DNA of 64,000 nt from an uncultured Winogradskyella sp. (GTDB taxonomy: Bacteria > Bacteroidota > Bacteroidia > Flavobacteriales > Flavobacteriaceae): NCBI RefSeq assembly GCF_947498345.1, contig NZ_CANMJY010000006.1, forward strand, positions 124,001-188,000. The letters run 5' to 3'. This document shows, piece by piece, positions 38,044-46,520 of the stretch. The notes beneath the pieces were generated by a model that was not told the origin of the DNA, searched no databases, and saw only the letters and a list, made by a program, of their open reading frames with translations. Numbering within the stretch: the stretch's first letter is position 1; every line of letters begins with the position of its first letter. A program made the position numbers and the translations under genes.

Positions 38044-38125
38044 TACAGGCGGCGAGACTCGAACTCGCACACCTCGCGGCACTAGATCCTAAGTCTAGCG
38101 TGTCTACCAATTCCACCACGCCTGC
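38044..38125 (-). tRNA. tRNA-Leu (anticodon UAG)
   Basis: Read on the minus strand, the acceptor GCAGGCG pairs with CGCCTGT (one G-U). The anticodon stem CTAGA/TCTAG encloses loop CTTAGGA, giving anticodon TAG for CUA codons. A long variable arm (class II) and a T arm GCGAG-TTCGAGT-CTCGC are present. CCA is not encoded; A at 38044 is the discriminator. Confidence 0.97.
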
Positions 38126-38149
38126 ATTCATCCATTATAAAATGGGATG

Positions 38150-38157
38150 CAAATATA
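38150..38157 (-). promoter_or_regulatory. Promoter -7 element for tRNA-Leu
   Basis: The minus strand reads TATATTTG, an exact TAnnTTTG match 25 bases before the tRNA 5' end. TTTG lies 18 bases upstream as a -33 candidate. Confidence 0.6.
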
Positions 38158-38216
38158 AACAATAGTTTCAATATTCAAATAGCATTTAAACAAGAAATAT
38201 TAGTCTTAGTTTTTCT

Positions 38217-38224
38217 TATTTTTG
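38217..38224 (+). promoter_or_regulatory. Promoter -7 element for the M20 peptidase gene
   Basis: TATTTTTG matches TAnnTTTG and lies 20 bases before the ATG at 38244, implying a very short leader. No convincing -33 TTG is seen. Confidence 0.45.
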
Positions 38225-38243
38225 TTAGAAATCAAATCCTATC

Positions 38244-39632
38244 ATGCAAAATATAAATTCCTATATCAAAGAACACAAACAACGTTTTTTAGACGAACTC
38301 ATGGAGCTTTTAAAAATTCCATCAATAAGTGCTGATTCAGCCTATAAAGATGATGTTTTAAAAACTGCTGAAGTCATTAAGACTAGTCTACAAAAAGCAG
38401 GTTGCGACCATGTAGAAATCTGTGAAACTGATGGTTATCCTATTGTATATGGCGAAAAATTTATAAATAAAAACCTGCCTACAGTATTGGTATATGGTCA
38501 TTATGATGTGCAACCACCAGATCCTTTAGACCTTTGGAAATCACCACCTTTTGAGCCTGTAATACAACATACAGATTTACATCCAGATGGTGCCATTTTT
38601 GCTCGTGGTGCATGTGATGATAAAGGGCAAATGTATATGCATGTAAAGGCTCTTGAATACATGACAAAGCATAATGAGCTCCCATGCAATGTTAAATTTA
38701 TGATTGAAGGTGAAGAAGAAGTCGGCAGTGAAAATCTAGGGATTTTTGTAGCTAACAACAGAGAAAAGCTTAAAAATGATGTTATCTTAATCTCTGATAC
38801 CGGAATGATTGCCAAGGATGTACCTTCAATTACAACAGGACTAAGAGGTCTAAGCTACGTCGAAGTTGAAGTTACTGGTCCTAATCGGGATTTACATTCT
38901 GGTTTGTATGGTGGTGCCGTGGCTAATCCTATCAATGTTTTAACAAAGATGATTGCATCGCTTCACGATGAGAATAACCATATTACCATTCCTGGATTTT
39001 ATGATAAGGTTGAAAATCTATCTGATAGCGAACGTGAAGAAATGGCAAAAGCACCTTTTTCTTTAGATGCCTATAAAAAAGCCTTGGATATTGATGCCGT
39101 TTATGGAGAAAAAGGATACACAACAAACGAGCGTAACTCAATTAGACCAACACTTGATGTTAATGGAATTTGGGGAGGTTATATTGGTGAAGGAGCAAAA
39201 ACAGTCATTGCCAGCAAAGCTTTTGCAAAAATCTCCATGCGATTAGTGCCACATCAGGACTGGGAAGAAATTACAGAATTGTTTAAAGTGCATTTTGAAA
39301 GCATCGCTCCAAAAGGTGTTAAAGTGAGTGTAACACCTCATCATGGAGGTCAGGGTTATGTTACACCAATTAATAGTATTGGCTATCTAGCTGCTTCTAA
39401 AGCCTATGAGCAAACTTTTGGTAAAACACCAATACCGCAACGTAGTGGTGGAAGCATTCCAATTGTATCGCTTTTTGAACAAGAATTGAAAAGTAAAACC
39501 ATTTTAATGGGCTTTGGCTTAGACAGTGACGCTATACACTCACCAAATGAGCATTTCGGAATTTGGAATTACTTAAAAGGTATTGAAACCATTCCTTGGT
39601 TTTATAAATATTTTACTGAGCTAAAAAAATAA
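38244..39632 (+). CDS. M20 family dipeptidase
   Basis: A 462-residue cytoplasmic metallopeptidase of the M20/CNDP-like dipeptidase group. It has the zinc-binding VLVYGHYDVQPP (His86, Asp88), ARGACDDKGQ with the bridging Asp, and EGEEEVGS with the catalytic Glu pair. The dimerisation domain contains GLRGLSYVEVEVTGPNRDLHSG, and the last ligand is near SDAIHSPNEHFGIWNYLKG. There is no signal peptide. It probably finishes peptide degradation by cleaving dipeptides. A TATTTTTG promoter element lies 20 bases upstream and the gene converges with the M28 peptidase gene, 3 bases between stops. Confidence 0.93.
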   Translation: MQNINSYIKEHKQRFLDELMELLKIPSISADSAYKDDVLKTAEVIKTSLQKAGCDHVEICETDGYPIVYGEKFINKNLPTVLVYGHYDVQPPDPLDLWKSPPFEPVIQHTDLHPDGAIFARGACDDKGQMYMHVKALEYMTKHNELPCNVKFMIEGEEEVGSENLGIFVANNREKLKNDVILISDTGMIAKDVPSITTGLRGLSYVEVEVTGPNRDLHSGLYGGAVANPINVLTKMIASLHDENNHITIPGFYDKVENLSDSEREEMAKAPFSLDAYKKALDIDAVYGEKGYTTNERNSIRPTLDVNGIWGGYIGEGAKTVIASKAFAKISMRLVPHQDWEEITELFKVHFESIAPKGVKVSVTPHHGGQGYVTPINSIGYLAASKAYEQTFGKTPIPQRSGGSIPIVSLFEQELKSKTILMGFGLDSDAIHSPNEHFGIWNYLKGIETIPWFYKYFTELKK

Positions 39633-39635
39633 GTC

Positions 39636-41024
39636 TTACTCATTTACAATCTTATAAGTCGAAGATTTATTTTGTGACTTGAGAGTGACAAAATACACAC
39701 CTGATGGGAAATTATTGAATTCAATTTCAATATGACGTTTTAGGGATTTATGTCTTTCAATCTCTTTACCTAAAATATCATTAATGGTAATATTTAATTC
39801 TGCTTCTGTAAAGTTTTCAATCTTTAAAATTGAAATTACTGGATTTGGATAAATTTTTATCTCAGAAGGTAAAAAGTCTTCTGTTGATAATACAGAAAAA
39901 GTAACGCAAGTACTTACTTCTGAGCAAGTACCATTACTAACTTCAACAGCATAATTACCACTGGTTAAAGGCACGAATGTTTGATTTGTTTCACCAGCGA
40001 CTGGCATATTAGTATCACAGTTAAACCATTGGTATGTACCAGAAATTTCGTTAGAGGTTAACGCAGTTGATGATTGTGTAATTGTATGATCTAGATTAAC
40101 CAAACCAGCTTTTGACACCATATAAGCTGTTACCAGCTTTGTTAATTCTGTCATATACTGAAAGTCTATATCCTCCGCCCTATCACCTGACGTATGATAA
40201 TCTGGTGTTTGATCATTAGTCTCCCAAGATTCGCCAACTAATACCGCAGAATACCCTTGATTCCAAAAACGTGAGTGATCACTAGCTGTGGTACCAGGAT
40301 CTACGACAATAGCGTTTAAATCAAAAGTATATGTATTTAAAATATTTATTAAATCATCTTTTATTGCAATAGAGTTTCCTATGTTACGTACATCAATGTC
40401 AAATTCATTATCTCCTGCAGTTCCAGGAACATCACCATCATAACCAATCATATCCATATTAATAACACCTAAAATATTATCTCTTGTGTTTCCATTAGTT
40501 GCATCAGCTGCCTGCTGTGCATAGAAATTAGCGCCTAACAAACCTATCTCCTCTTCATCCCAAAGTGCATATATAATTGTATTGTCAATACATTGCGCAG
40601 ATAAAATTCTTGCAATTTCTATAACTGCCGAGACACCTGTTGCATTATCATCTGCACAAAAAGTGGTTACAGAATCGTAGTGCGCGCATACCATATAGAT
40701 ATTATCCTGATTGGTCTGCCCAATCTGTGTAGCGATGATATTTTTTCCTGTACTATTAAAATTCTGGAATTCAACGGTAAGATTAGAAAAGGCTTCGAGT
40801 CGTTCTTTAATATAATCCGCTGCTAAATCATTATTACTTTGCACGCGACTAGTTATGGTTTGCATACTACCATCAATCATAGTAGCTTGTTCTCCTGAAA
40901 GTTCAGACACACTGAGCTGCAAATTTGAATTACTCACAGCATTGATTACATCTTCAATGGATTGCGCATACGATAGACCAATAACTGTAAAAATAGATAA
41001 TACAGAAAGTAAAATCCTTTTCAT
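39636..41024 (-). CDS. Secreted M28 aminopeptidase with T9SS sorting domain
   Basis: A 462-residue exported peptidase. Residues 1-20 are a signal peptide ending LSYAQ. The M28 zinc site is visible as VCAHYDSV (His and first ligands), CADDNATGVSAVIEIARIL (bridging Asp), DEEEIGLLGA (catalytic Glu pair), INMDMIGYDGD and SDHSRFWNQG (last His). An Ig-like segment at about 315-375 (ISGTYQWFNCDTNMPVAG) is followed by a type A T9SS sorting domain (IKIYPNPVISILKIEN, FPSGVYFVTLK). It probably releases N-terminal amino acids outside the cell. It is transcribed alone. Confidence 0.92.
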   Translation of the reverse strand: MKRILLSVLSIFTVIGLSYAQSIEDVINAVSNSNLQLSVSELSGEQATMIDGSMQTITSRVQSNNDLAADYIKERLEAFSNLTVEFQNFNSTGKNIIATQIGQTNQDNIYMVCAHYDSVTTFCADDNATGVSAVIEIARILSAQCIDNTIIYALWDEEEIGLLGANFYAQQAADATNGNTRDNILGVINMDMIGYDGDVPGTAGDNEFDIDVRNIGNSIAIKDDLINILNTYTFDLNAIVVDPGTTASDHSRFWNQGYSAVLVGESWETNDQTPDYHTSGDRAEDIDFQYMTELTKLVTAYMVSKAGLVNLDHTITQSSTALTSNEISGTYQWFNCDTNMPVAGETNQTFVPLTSGNYAVEVSNGTCSEVSTCVTFSVLSTEDFLPSEIKIYPNPVISILKIENFTEAELNITINDILGKEIERHKSLKRHIEIEFNNFPSGVYFVTLKSQNKSSTYKIVNE

Positions 41025-41112
41025 TTTTAATCAAATTTTCTTTTTCAACTATAACAAATATACACATTTGCAACTGCCCTTAGATTTCAATTTTGAATAT
41101 TAAATATTTTAT

Positions 41113-41147
41113 TCTACATTTGTAGAGTTAATTCTAAATATGTAGAA
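41113..41147 (+). promoter_or_regulatory. Promoter with two BlaI/MecI-type operators
   Basis: TACATTTG (41115-41122) is an exact TAnnTTTG -7 element lying inside the palindrome TCTACA-TT-TGTAGA (41113-41126). A second, imperfect copy, TCTAAA-TA-TGTAGA (41133-41146), ends 2 bases before the blaI ATG. The TACA/TGTA half-sites are those known for BlaI/MecI repressors, so the operon is probably autorepressed. Confidence 0.8.
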
Positions 41148-41148
41148 C

Positions 41149-41514
41149 ATGCAACTTTCAAAAACCGAAGAACAATTAATGCAATACCTCTGGAAACTCG
41201 AAAAAGCTTTTATGAAAGATCTTTTGGAAGTGTATCCAGAACCTAAGCCTGCTACCACCACAGTTGCAACTTTATTAAAGCGAATGATTGGTAAAGGGTT
41301 TGTTGACTATAAAACCTATGGTAAATCAAGAGAGTATTATCCGCTAGTAAAGAAAGAAGATTACTTCTCTAAACATGTTAATGGGTTAATTAAAACCTTC
41401 TTTAACGACAGTGCTTCTCAATTTGCATCCTTCTTTACAAGAAAGACAGATTTAACGAAAGAAGAGTTGGAAGAACTTAAATCTATCATTGACCAAGAAA
41501 TTAAAAATAAGTAA
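41149..41514 (+). CDS. blaI: BlaI/MecI/CopY family transcriptional repressor
   Basis: A 121-residue winged-helix repressor: LSKTEEQLMQYLWKLEKAFMKDLLEVYPEPKPATTTVATLLKRMIGKGFV is the family's DNA-binding segment, including the TTVATLLKRM recognition helix and the wing KTYGKSREYYPLVKKEDY. The C-terminal helix (SQFASFFTRKTDLTKEELEELKSIID) provides dimerisation. Two operator palindromes overlap its promoter and start region. It is followed 2 bases later by its M56 sensor partner. The family controls beta-lactamases in Firmicutes, but no beta-lactamase or PBP gene is adjacent here, so the target may be only this operon or distant genes. Confidence 0.93.
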   Translation: MQLSKTEEQLMQYLWKLEKAFMKDLLEVYPEPKPATTTVATLLKRMIGKGFVDYKTYGKSREYYPLVKKEDYFSKHVNGLIKTFFNDSASQFASFFTRKTDLTKEELEELKSIIDQEIKNK

Positions 41515-41516
41515 TT

Positions 41517-43937
41517 ATGGAAATCTATTTATTGAAATTCTCAGCATGCCTTTTAGTGTTTTGGTTGATTTATGTGTTGTTATTAGAACGCCAAAGGATG
41601 CACCAATTTAAGCGCTTTTATCTTTTAGGTTCTATCTCACTTGCTATAATTATTCCGTTACTAACAATTACATATTACATTGAACCTGTAATAAACAACC
41701 TTGAAGCTTCTCTAATTTCTATTCCAATAGAGCCTTCTTTTGACAATACTTCTCTTGAAGAGACATCTTTATTAAGCCTGGAAACCCTACTTTGGTGTGT
41801 ATATGGTCTAGGTGTATTGCTATTAAGTATTCGATTTACAGTAAATCTTGTTAAGCTTTATCGCAATATTTCAAAAAATGAAAAAATAGCTAAGCACTCA
41901 TTAATCTATGTATTACTTAAAGAATATCGTATACCGCATTCATTTTTTAAATATGTCTTTTTGAATAAATTAAAATTTGAAAATGACGATATCCCAAAAG
42001 AAGTATTATTACATGAAGAAACTCACGCCAGGCAGTTACATAGTTTAGATATTATTCTACTAGAGTTGCTACAAATAGTTTTTTGGTTTCATCCTTTGGT
42101 TTATATCCTAAAACATCATGTTAAATTAAACCATGAATTCTTAGCAGACCAGGCAGTTTTAGAACACGGTACAGACTCTAAAAATTATCAAAATATCCTA
42201 TTACAATTTTCATCAAATACTCAAGAATATCAGCTCTCGAGTGCCATCAATTATTCATCATTCAAAAAACGATTTACAGTTATGAAAACACAAACCTCAA
42301 AAACCAGAATTTGGTTAAGCACATTTTTACTCATACCTATTGTTGCTATTCTCTTCTACAGTTTTGCCGAAAAAGAATATGTGGAAAAAGACAATTCTGA
42401 GATTACAAATGAATTACAAAATGCTAATGACTTACAATTAATTTATACAGGTGGTGCCACTAAAGCCATGATACAAGAATACAATGAATGGATTATAAAG
42501 TTTAATACAACGCATCAAATAGATCATTCAAAATACCAGCGTATAGTAGCAATATATGATATGATGACTAAGGAGCAGCAAAACTCTGTTGAGCCTTACC
42601 CTATTATACCAGATATGAATTTATCTAAAGTAAAGCCAATCGTCCCTACTCAAGCGCAATTTGAATCATGGAAAGACGCAAATAAATTTGCCATTTGGAT
42701 TGATGGTAAGCATATATCAAATTCTGAATTGAACAATTATGAATTCAGTGATATTGCACACTTTGTTGGCTCTAAAGTTTACGATAATGCGCGCAGCAAA
42801 AAATTTCCACAGCCATTTCAATATAGCTTATACACAAAAAAAGGGTTTAAAGAATCTTATCAAAAATCTACTATTAATAGCTATAACAGTTTAAGTAAAA
42901 CATATACCGATGCAATAAAAAAATATCTTAACGGTCCACAGACCGATAATTCAGAGCTCAAAATTATAAAGACTCAAGCAGATAAGCTTTATAAGCAATT
43001 CACTAAAGATGAATTAGAAAACTATAGCATTTTACCTACTCCTCCTATTCCTGCACAATACAAAGCAACATCTCAACAATCAAAAAGTAAGGTAACTAAC
43101 AGTGATCCTAATGTTGAAGATACTCAAGATATCTATAATCCGACATTTTTAGAGTACATTATAGAGATGGAGCAACAAGGTACTTCGTTTTATCTCGATA
43201 ATAAAAAAATCACATCAGAGAAAGCAAAGTCTATTGCTAAAACTAACAAAGGTAAGAGTACAGATATGTTAACTCAAAAAAATGCTAATGGAAAATATAT
43301 TGTAAAGTTATACTCAACTAAGTATAATGAGACGCAACAAAGAGCATCAAAAAAACAAGTTGACGAATACAATGCATTAGCAAAAAAATATAATAGCATC
43401 CCTAAAGGTAAAATGGTGATTAAATATAAAGAACAAAAACGTATAGAGTATCTTTATAGTTTAATGTCGGATGAACAAAAGAAGAATGCACAACCTTACC
43501 CTGATTTTCCACCAAAGCCAGAAGTGGTTGAAATAAAAGTACCCGAACCTCCTAAACCTAAAAAACCAAAATACAAAGTAAAGGAGATTAAAGAGGTAGA
43601 GCCACCTTCACCTCCAAAGGTTATGAAAATGAAAACTAAGGATGGTAAAGTTGTAGAAGTTAAAGAAATCCCAACTCCCGAGCTTGTTGAGGCCCCACCA
43701 CCTCCACCGCCTCCGCCAGCACCAGAATCTACTTTGGATTTTGTAATTAGAATGGCAAAGACAAATGCTAAGTTTTTTAATGAAGGGAAATCTATTTCTT
43801 CTGACAAAGCCATTGAATTATTAAAAAACAATTCTAAACTAAATGTAAAAGCACAAAAGACAGATACCAAACAACCTTTGGTTTATATTTCTAAAAAGCC
43901 AGTGTTGATTGAGGTAAAAGAAAAACCAAAAAACTAA
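41517..43937 (+). CDS. M56 (BlaR1-like) membrane metallopeptidase with repeated C-terminal module
   Basis: An 806-residue membrane sensor peptidase that presumably cleaves or controls the preceding BlaI-like repressor. Three N-terminal helices precede the gluzincin motif HEETH (His166-His170) and FWFHPLVY, then a fourth helix at about 266-285. The extracytoplasmic part lacks the penicillin-binding domain of BlaR1. Instead it contains recurring units (FxxWIDGKxIS-like at three places; EYN...KYN...RI..LYxxM..EQ....PYP at about 325-365 and 617-663) and a proline-rich stretch with eight consecutive prolines near 725. The ligand is unknown. A terminator follows. Confidence 0.88.
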   Translation: MEIYLLKFSACLLVFWLIYVLLLERQRMHQFKRFYLLGSISLAIIIPLLTITYYIEPVINNLEASLISIPIEPSFDNTSLEETSLLSLETLLWCVYGLGVLLLSIRFTVNLVKLYRNISKNEKIAKHSLIYVLLKEYRIPHSFFKYVFLNKLKFENDDIPKEVLLHEETHARQLHSLDIILLELLQIVFWFHPLVYILKHHVKLNHEFLADQAVLEHGTDSKNYQNILLQFSSNTQEYQLSSAINYSSFKKRFTVMKTQTSKTRIWLSTFLLIPIVAILFYSFAEKEYVEKDNSEITNELQNANDLQLIYTGGATKAMIQEYNEWIIKFNTTHQIDHSKYQRIVAIYDMMTKEQQNSVEPYPIIPDMNLSKVKPIVPTQAQFESWKDANKFAIWIDGKHISNSELNNYEFSDIAHFVGSKVYDNARSKKFPQPFQYSLYTKKGFKESYQKSTINSYNSLSKTYTDAIKKYLNGPQTDNSELKIIKTQADKLYKQFTKDELENYSILPTPPIPAQYKATSQQSKSKVTNSDPNVEDTQDIYNPTFLEYIIEMEQQGTSFYLDNKKITSEKAKSIAKTNKGKSTDMLTQKNANGKYIVKLYSTKYNETQQRASKKQVDEYNALAKKYNSIPKGKMVIKYKEQKRIEYLYSLMSDEQKKNAQPYPDFPPKPEVVEIKVPEPPKPKKPKYKVKEIKEVEPPSPPKVMKMKTKDGKVVEVKEIPTPELVEAPPPPPPPPAPESTLDFVIRMAKTNAKFFNEGKSISSDKAIELLKNNSKLNVKAQKTDTKQPLVYISKKPVLIEVKEKPKN

Positions 43938-43955
43938 GACACTCAAAATTCAAAT

Positions 43956-43982
43956 AAAAAGCCTCACTAATTGAGGCTTTTT
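43956..43982 (+). terminator. Intrinsic terminator after the blaI-M56 operon
   Basis: A perfect 11-bp stem, AAAAAGCCTCA/TGAGGCTTTTT, with a 5-base loop is followed by TT, 19 bases after the stop. Confidence 0.9.
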
Positions 43983-44006
43983 TTATTAAATTATGTAACA
44001 AAGTCA

Positions 44007-44014
44007 TAGTTTTG
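44007..44014 (+). promoter_or_regulatory. Promoter -7 element for the DUF4407 gene
   Basis: TAGTTTTG matches TAnnTTTG and lies 36 bases before the ATG at 44050. Confidence 0.5.
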
Positions 44015-44049
44015 ACGTTCTAATATACTATCAATCAAAACAATCAATC

Positions 44050-45150
44050 ATGTTAAAGCAATTCTTCATTTTATGTTCTGGAACGGACACCGATATTTTA
44101 AACGACTGTTCCATTGGTGAACAAAATAAATATGCAGGTATTGGAGCAACAGTATTTTTCACAGCTTTAATGGCTGCTATTGCCTCAAGTTATGCACTTT
44201 ACACAGTATTTGACAATCTATTTACTTCAATATTTTTTGGCATAATTTGGGGGTTACTCATTTTTAATTTAGATCGTTATATCGTTTCTACTATAAAAAA
44301 ACGTGATAATGTTTTAGACGAAATTCTACAGGCAACTCCAAGAATTTTTCTAGCTATAATTATTGCTGTAGTTATTTCTAAACCTTTGGAGTTAAAGATT
44401 TTTGAAAAGGAAATCAATCAAGTCCTTTTAGAGCAGAAGAATGATTTAACCCTTGCCAACCAAAACCAGATTGCACAACAGTTTAATCCTAAAATTGCTG
44501 ATTTAGAAAACCAAATCTTAGGTCTACAAACACAAATTGACACCAAGGAAACTGAAGTCAATGCACTTTACGACACTTATATCACTGAAGCAGAAGGTAC
44601 ATCGGGCACTATGAAATTGGGTAAAGGACCTGTTTATAAAGAAAAACGCGAAAAGCACGATGCTGCTTTAGCAGAATTGCAACAACTCAAAACTGATAAT
44701 AAAGCTAAAATCACAACCCTAGAAAGTGAAATTATTGCGCTACAAGGAGATTACAAAACCAATGTTGCAGAATCACAACCCGTTATTGATAACTTTGATG
44801 GTTTAATGGCTCGTGTTAATGCTTTAGGTAAACTACCTTGGTTGCCTTCATTCTTTATTTTTTTATTATTCTTAGCCATTGAAACCTCTCCAATCATTGC
44901 TAAATTATTATCACCAAAAGGCGAATTTGACTTTAAGTTAGAAGATCAAGAGACCACAGTTAAAAGTTGGACCATGCAACAAGTAGCAGAACGCAAACTA
45001 CTAGTTAAAACCGATAATGACATTAACAATAAGGTTTATACCGAAATCGCTGATGAAGAAGAGGTAATGAACTACAAGCGAAAAAAAGCACGCGAATTAA
45101 TGCAACATCAGGCTGATGCGTTTTTGAAAAAGCAAAAAGGTGTGCTTTAG
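44050..45150 (+). CDS. DUF4407 four-helix membrane protein
   Basis: A 366-residue inner-membrane protein matching DUF4407. It has two N-terminal helices (VFFTALMAAIASSYALYTVF, then FFGIIWGLLIFNLDRYIVST with the family NLDR), a third helix at about 95-113, a long charged coiled coil at about 120-235, a fourth helix (PSFFIFLLFLAIETSPIIAKLL) and a charged cytoplasmic tail. The function of the family is unknown. It has its own promoter element and follows the terminator of the sensor operon. The next gene starts 42 bases downstream. Confidence 0.85.
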   Translation: MLKQFFILCSGTDTDILNDCSIGEQNKYAGIGATVFFTALMAAIASSYALYTVFDNLFTSIFFGIIWGLLIFNLDRYIVSTIKKRDNVLDEILQATPRIFLAIIIAVVISKPLELKIFEKEINQVLLEQKNDLTLANQNQIAQQFNPKIADLENQILGLQTQIDTKETEVNALYDTYITEAEGTSGTMKLGKGPVYKEKREKHDAALAELQQLKTDNKAKITTLESEIIALQGDYKTNVAESQPVIDNFDGLMARVNALGKLPWLPSFFIFLLFLAIETSPIIAKLLSPKGEFDFKLEDQETTVKSWTMQQVAERKLLVKTDNDINNKVYTEIADEEEVMNYKRKKARELMQHQADAFLKKQKGVL

Positions 45151-45191
45151 ATAATAGTTGTTATTTTTAAGATTGAATTAAATTCAATCTT

Positions 45192-45659
45192 ATGAAAACC
45201 ATTTATAAATTTTTACTTTTAGTCTTATTTACAAGTTGTATTAGTGTAAAGGCGGATATTCGTAATGAATCCATCCAACAACCTACAAATATTGAAGCAG
45301 CAGAAGCCGCAATTAGATTAGTCATGGAGCGACAAGAAATGGCGTGGAATAATCATGATCTTAAAGGTTTTATGCAAGGCTATTGGAAAAGCGATTCTCT
45401 TAAATTTTATGGAAGCAACGGACTTACTAAAGGTTGGGAACAAACCCTAAATAACTATAAAAAAAACTATTCCACAAAAGCAGAAAGTGGCACTCTAAGT
45501 TTTGTGATTAATGATATATCTAAAATTGAAGGTGATAACTACTGGGTTATGGGAGAGTATCACTTAAAACGAGATATTGGGAATGCCGATGGTGTCTTTA
45601 TAATTATCTTTAAAAAGATAAATGGAGAATGGAAAATTGTGGCCGATATGTCTTGTTAA
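45192..45659 (+). CDS. SnoaL-like/DUF4440 secreted protein
   Basis: A 155-residue protein with an N-terminal export signal (FLLLVLFTSCISVKA). The LFTSC could be a lipobox, with acylation at the Cys. The rest is an NTF2/SnoaL-like alpha-beta fold: AIRLVMERQEMAWNNHDLKGFMQGYWKSDSLKFYGSNG, then WVMGEYHLKRD and IIFKKINGEWKIVADMSC, typical of the YybH/DUF4440 group. These small-molecule-binding folds have diverse or unknown roles. It may be cotranscribed with DUF4407 and converges with the STAS gene. Confidence 0.8.
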   Translation: MKTIYKFLLLVLFTSCISVKADIRNESIQQPTNIEAAEAAIRLVMERQEMAWNNHDLKGFMQGYWKSDSLKFYGSNGLTKGWEQTLNNYKKNYSTKAESGTLSFVINDISKIEGDNYWVMGEYHLKRDIGNADGVFIIIFKKINGEWKIVADMSC

Positions 45660-45673
45660 ATATATAAAAGTAC

Positions 45674-45728
45674 AAAGTGTTTCCGAGAGTATTAATCTGT
45701 CACGAAAAACACTAGTCGGAAACACTTT
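45674..45728. terminator. Long-loop hairpin between convergent genes
   Basis: A perfect 13-bp inverted repeat, AAAGTGTTTCCGA/TCGGAAACACTTT, encloses 29 bases in the 94-base gap between convergent stops. It is probably a bidirectional terminator, though the loop is long and the U-tract (TATTTTAAG) is poor. Confidence 0.55.
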
Positions 45729-45753
45729 ATTTTAAGTCTTATATCATCTGCAA

Positions 45754-46044
45754 TTATGCAGCTACAGTTGTATTTTCTTGTGTTTTAAAATGATCGTACA
45801 ATTCTTTGCAACCTAAGCCTATAATTGATAATCGCTTAGATTTTGTAATAGATTCATTATGCAATCTTGCTAATGCCATTACACCAGCTCTATCAATGCT
45901 TTCAACGCTTTCTATGTCTAATAGAATATCGTCTAGCTTATCAAAGATGTTAGAAAAGTGTGCATTAAACGTTTTAAGATTCAACTTGTTTAAAGTTCCT
46001 TTTATCTGAAAACGGTTGTTGTAGTTGGTAATCTGTAAATCCAT
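45754..46044 (-). CDS. STAS domain protein lacking the phosphoserine site
   Basis: A 96-residue stand-alone STAS domain related to anti-sigma-factor antagonists (FQIKGTLNKLNLKTFNAHF, ILLDIESVESIDRAGVMALARLH). In SpoIIAA-like proteins the regulated Ser directly precedes the conserved Gly; here Ala53 takes that place (DRAG), so kinase control of the usual kind is unlikely. It shares a GLGCKE(L/I)YD(H/E)F C-terminal motif and identical alignment register with the STAS protein at 58461-58742, so the two are paralogues. It is preceded by 211 bases with direct repeats and a weak ACCATTTGTC site. Confidence 0.85.
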   Translation of the reverse strand: MDLQITNYNNRFQIKGTLNKLNLKTFNAHFSNIFDKLDDILLDIESVESIDRAGVMALARLHNESITKSKRLSIIGLGCKELYDHFKTQENTTVAA

Positions 46045-46075
46045 AATAAATAATGTTCGTTCATACTAATTTAGG

Positions 46076-46110
46076 GCTATTAATCAGTAAACTTTGGTGC
46101 TATTAATTAG
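46076..46110. repeat. Direct repeat upstream of the STAS gene
   Basis: GCTATTAATCAG (46076-46087) and GCTATTAATTAG (46099-46110) are 11/12 identical with a 23-base period, 32-66 bases before the STAS ATG on its promoter side. On the minus strand ACCATTTGTC (46160-46169) lies further upstream. The rest of the 211-base gap shows nothing recognisable. Confidence 0.45.
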
Positions 46111-46255
46111 AGGGATGACCACAATATCTAACATATTATTTTTGTACAATTATAAAATCGACAAATGGTAATTTAGATTGGATTATGCGAAAAAGTCTGT
46201 TTATTTTTTCGATAAACAACACACTTACAACCACATACAGTGTAAGAAACTAAAA

Positions 46256-46519
46256 CTATTGAGATTGTAGTTTCTTGAGATGCGCTTCTAAATCAACTGG
46301 CTTATGAATTATGGTTGTAGACACAGGATATTTCTTCAAGAGTTTCTCTGGTCGTATTGGTCGTTTTTCAAATCCACCACCACAATTAGGACAAACTTCT
46401 TGTAAAAGCACTACACAATCTTTACAGAATGTACATTCAAACGTACAGATCATAGCCTCATTAGAATTATAAGGTAATTTCTTGTTACAGTTTTCGCAAG
46501 TTGGTCTAATTTCTAACAT
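46256..46519 (-). CDS. DUF1272 zinc-binding protein
   Basis: An 87-residue protein of the DUF1272 family: RPTCENCNKKLPYNSNEAMICTFECTFCKDC, then EVCPNCGGGFEKRPIRP. Eight cysteines in CxxC, CxxxC/CxxC and CxxC patterns could hold two zinc ions. No signal peptide. The role of the family is unknown. It follows the PhnA-like gene with a one-base gap, so the two are one transcription unit. Confidence 0.88.
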   Translation of the reverse strand: MLEIRPTCENCNKKLPYNSNEAMICTFECTFCKDCVVLLQEVCPNCGGGFEKRPIRPEKLLKKYPVSTTIIHKPVDLEAHLKKLQSQ

Positions 46520-46520
46520 C

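Noticed and set aside
43496..43870. Open frame on the minus strand (about 124 codons, Gly/Ser-rich) inside the M56 gene
   Set aside because: It is the complement of the proline-rich coding stretch; its low-complexity product is explained by the real gene on the plus strand.
41149..43937. A beta-lactam resistance operon
   Set aside because: BlaI and an M56 peptidase are present, but there is no beta-lactamase, and the sensor lacks a penicillin-binding domain.
46160..46169. A fourth LytTR-like site (ACCATTTGTC) before the first STAS gene
   Set aside because: It matches the core with one mismatch, but the second half-site is not at the 21-base spacing, so it is kept only as a remark.
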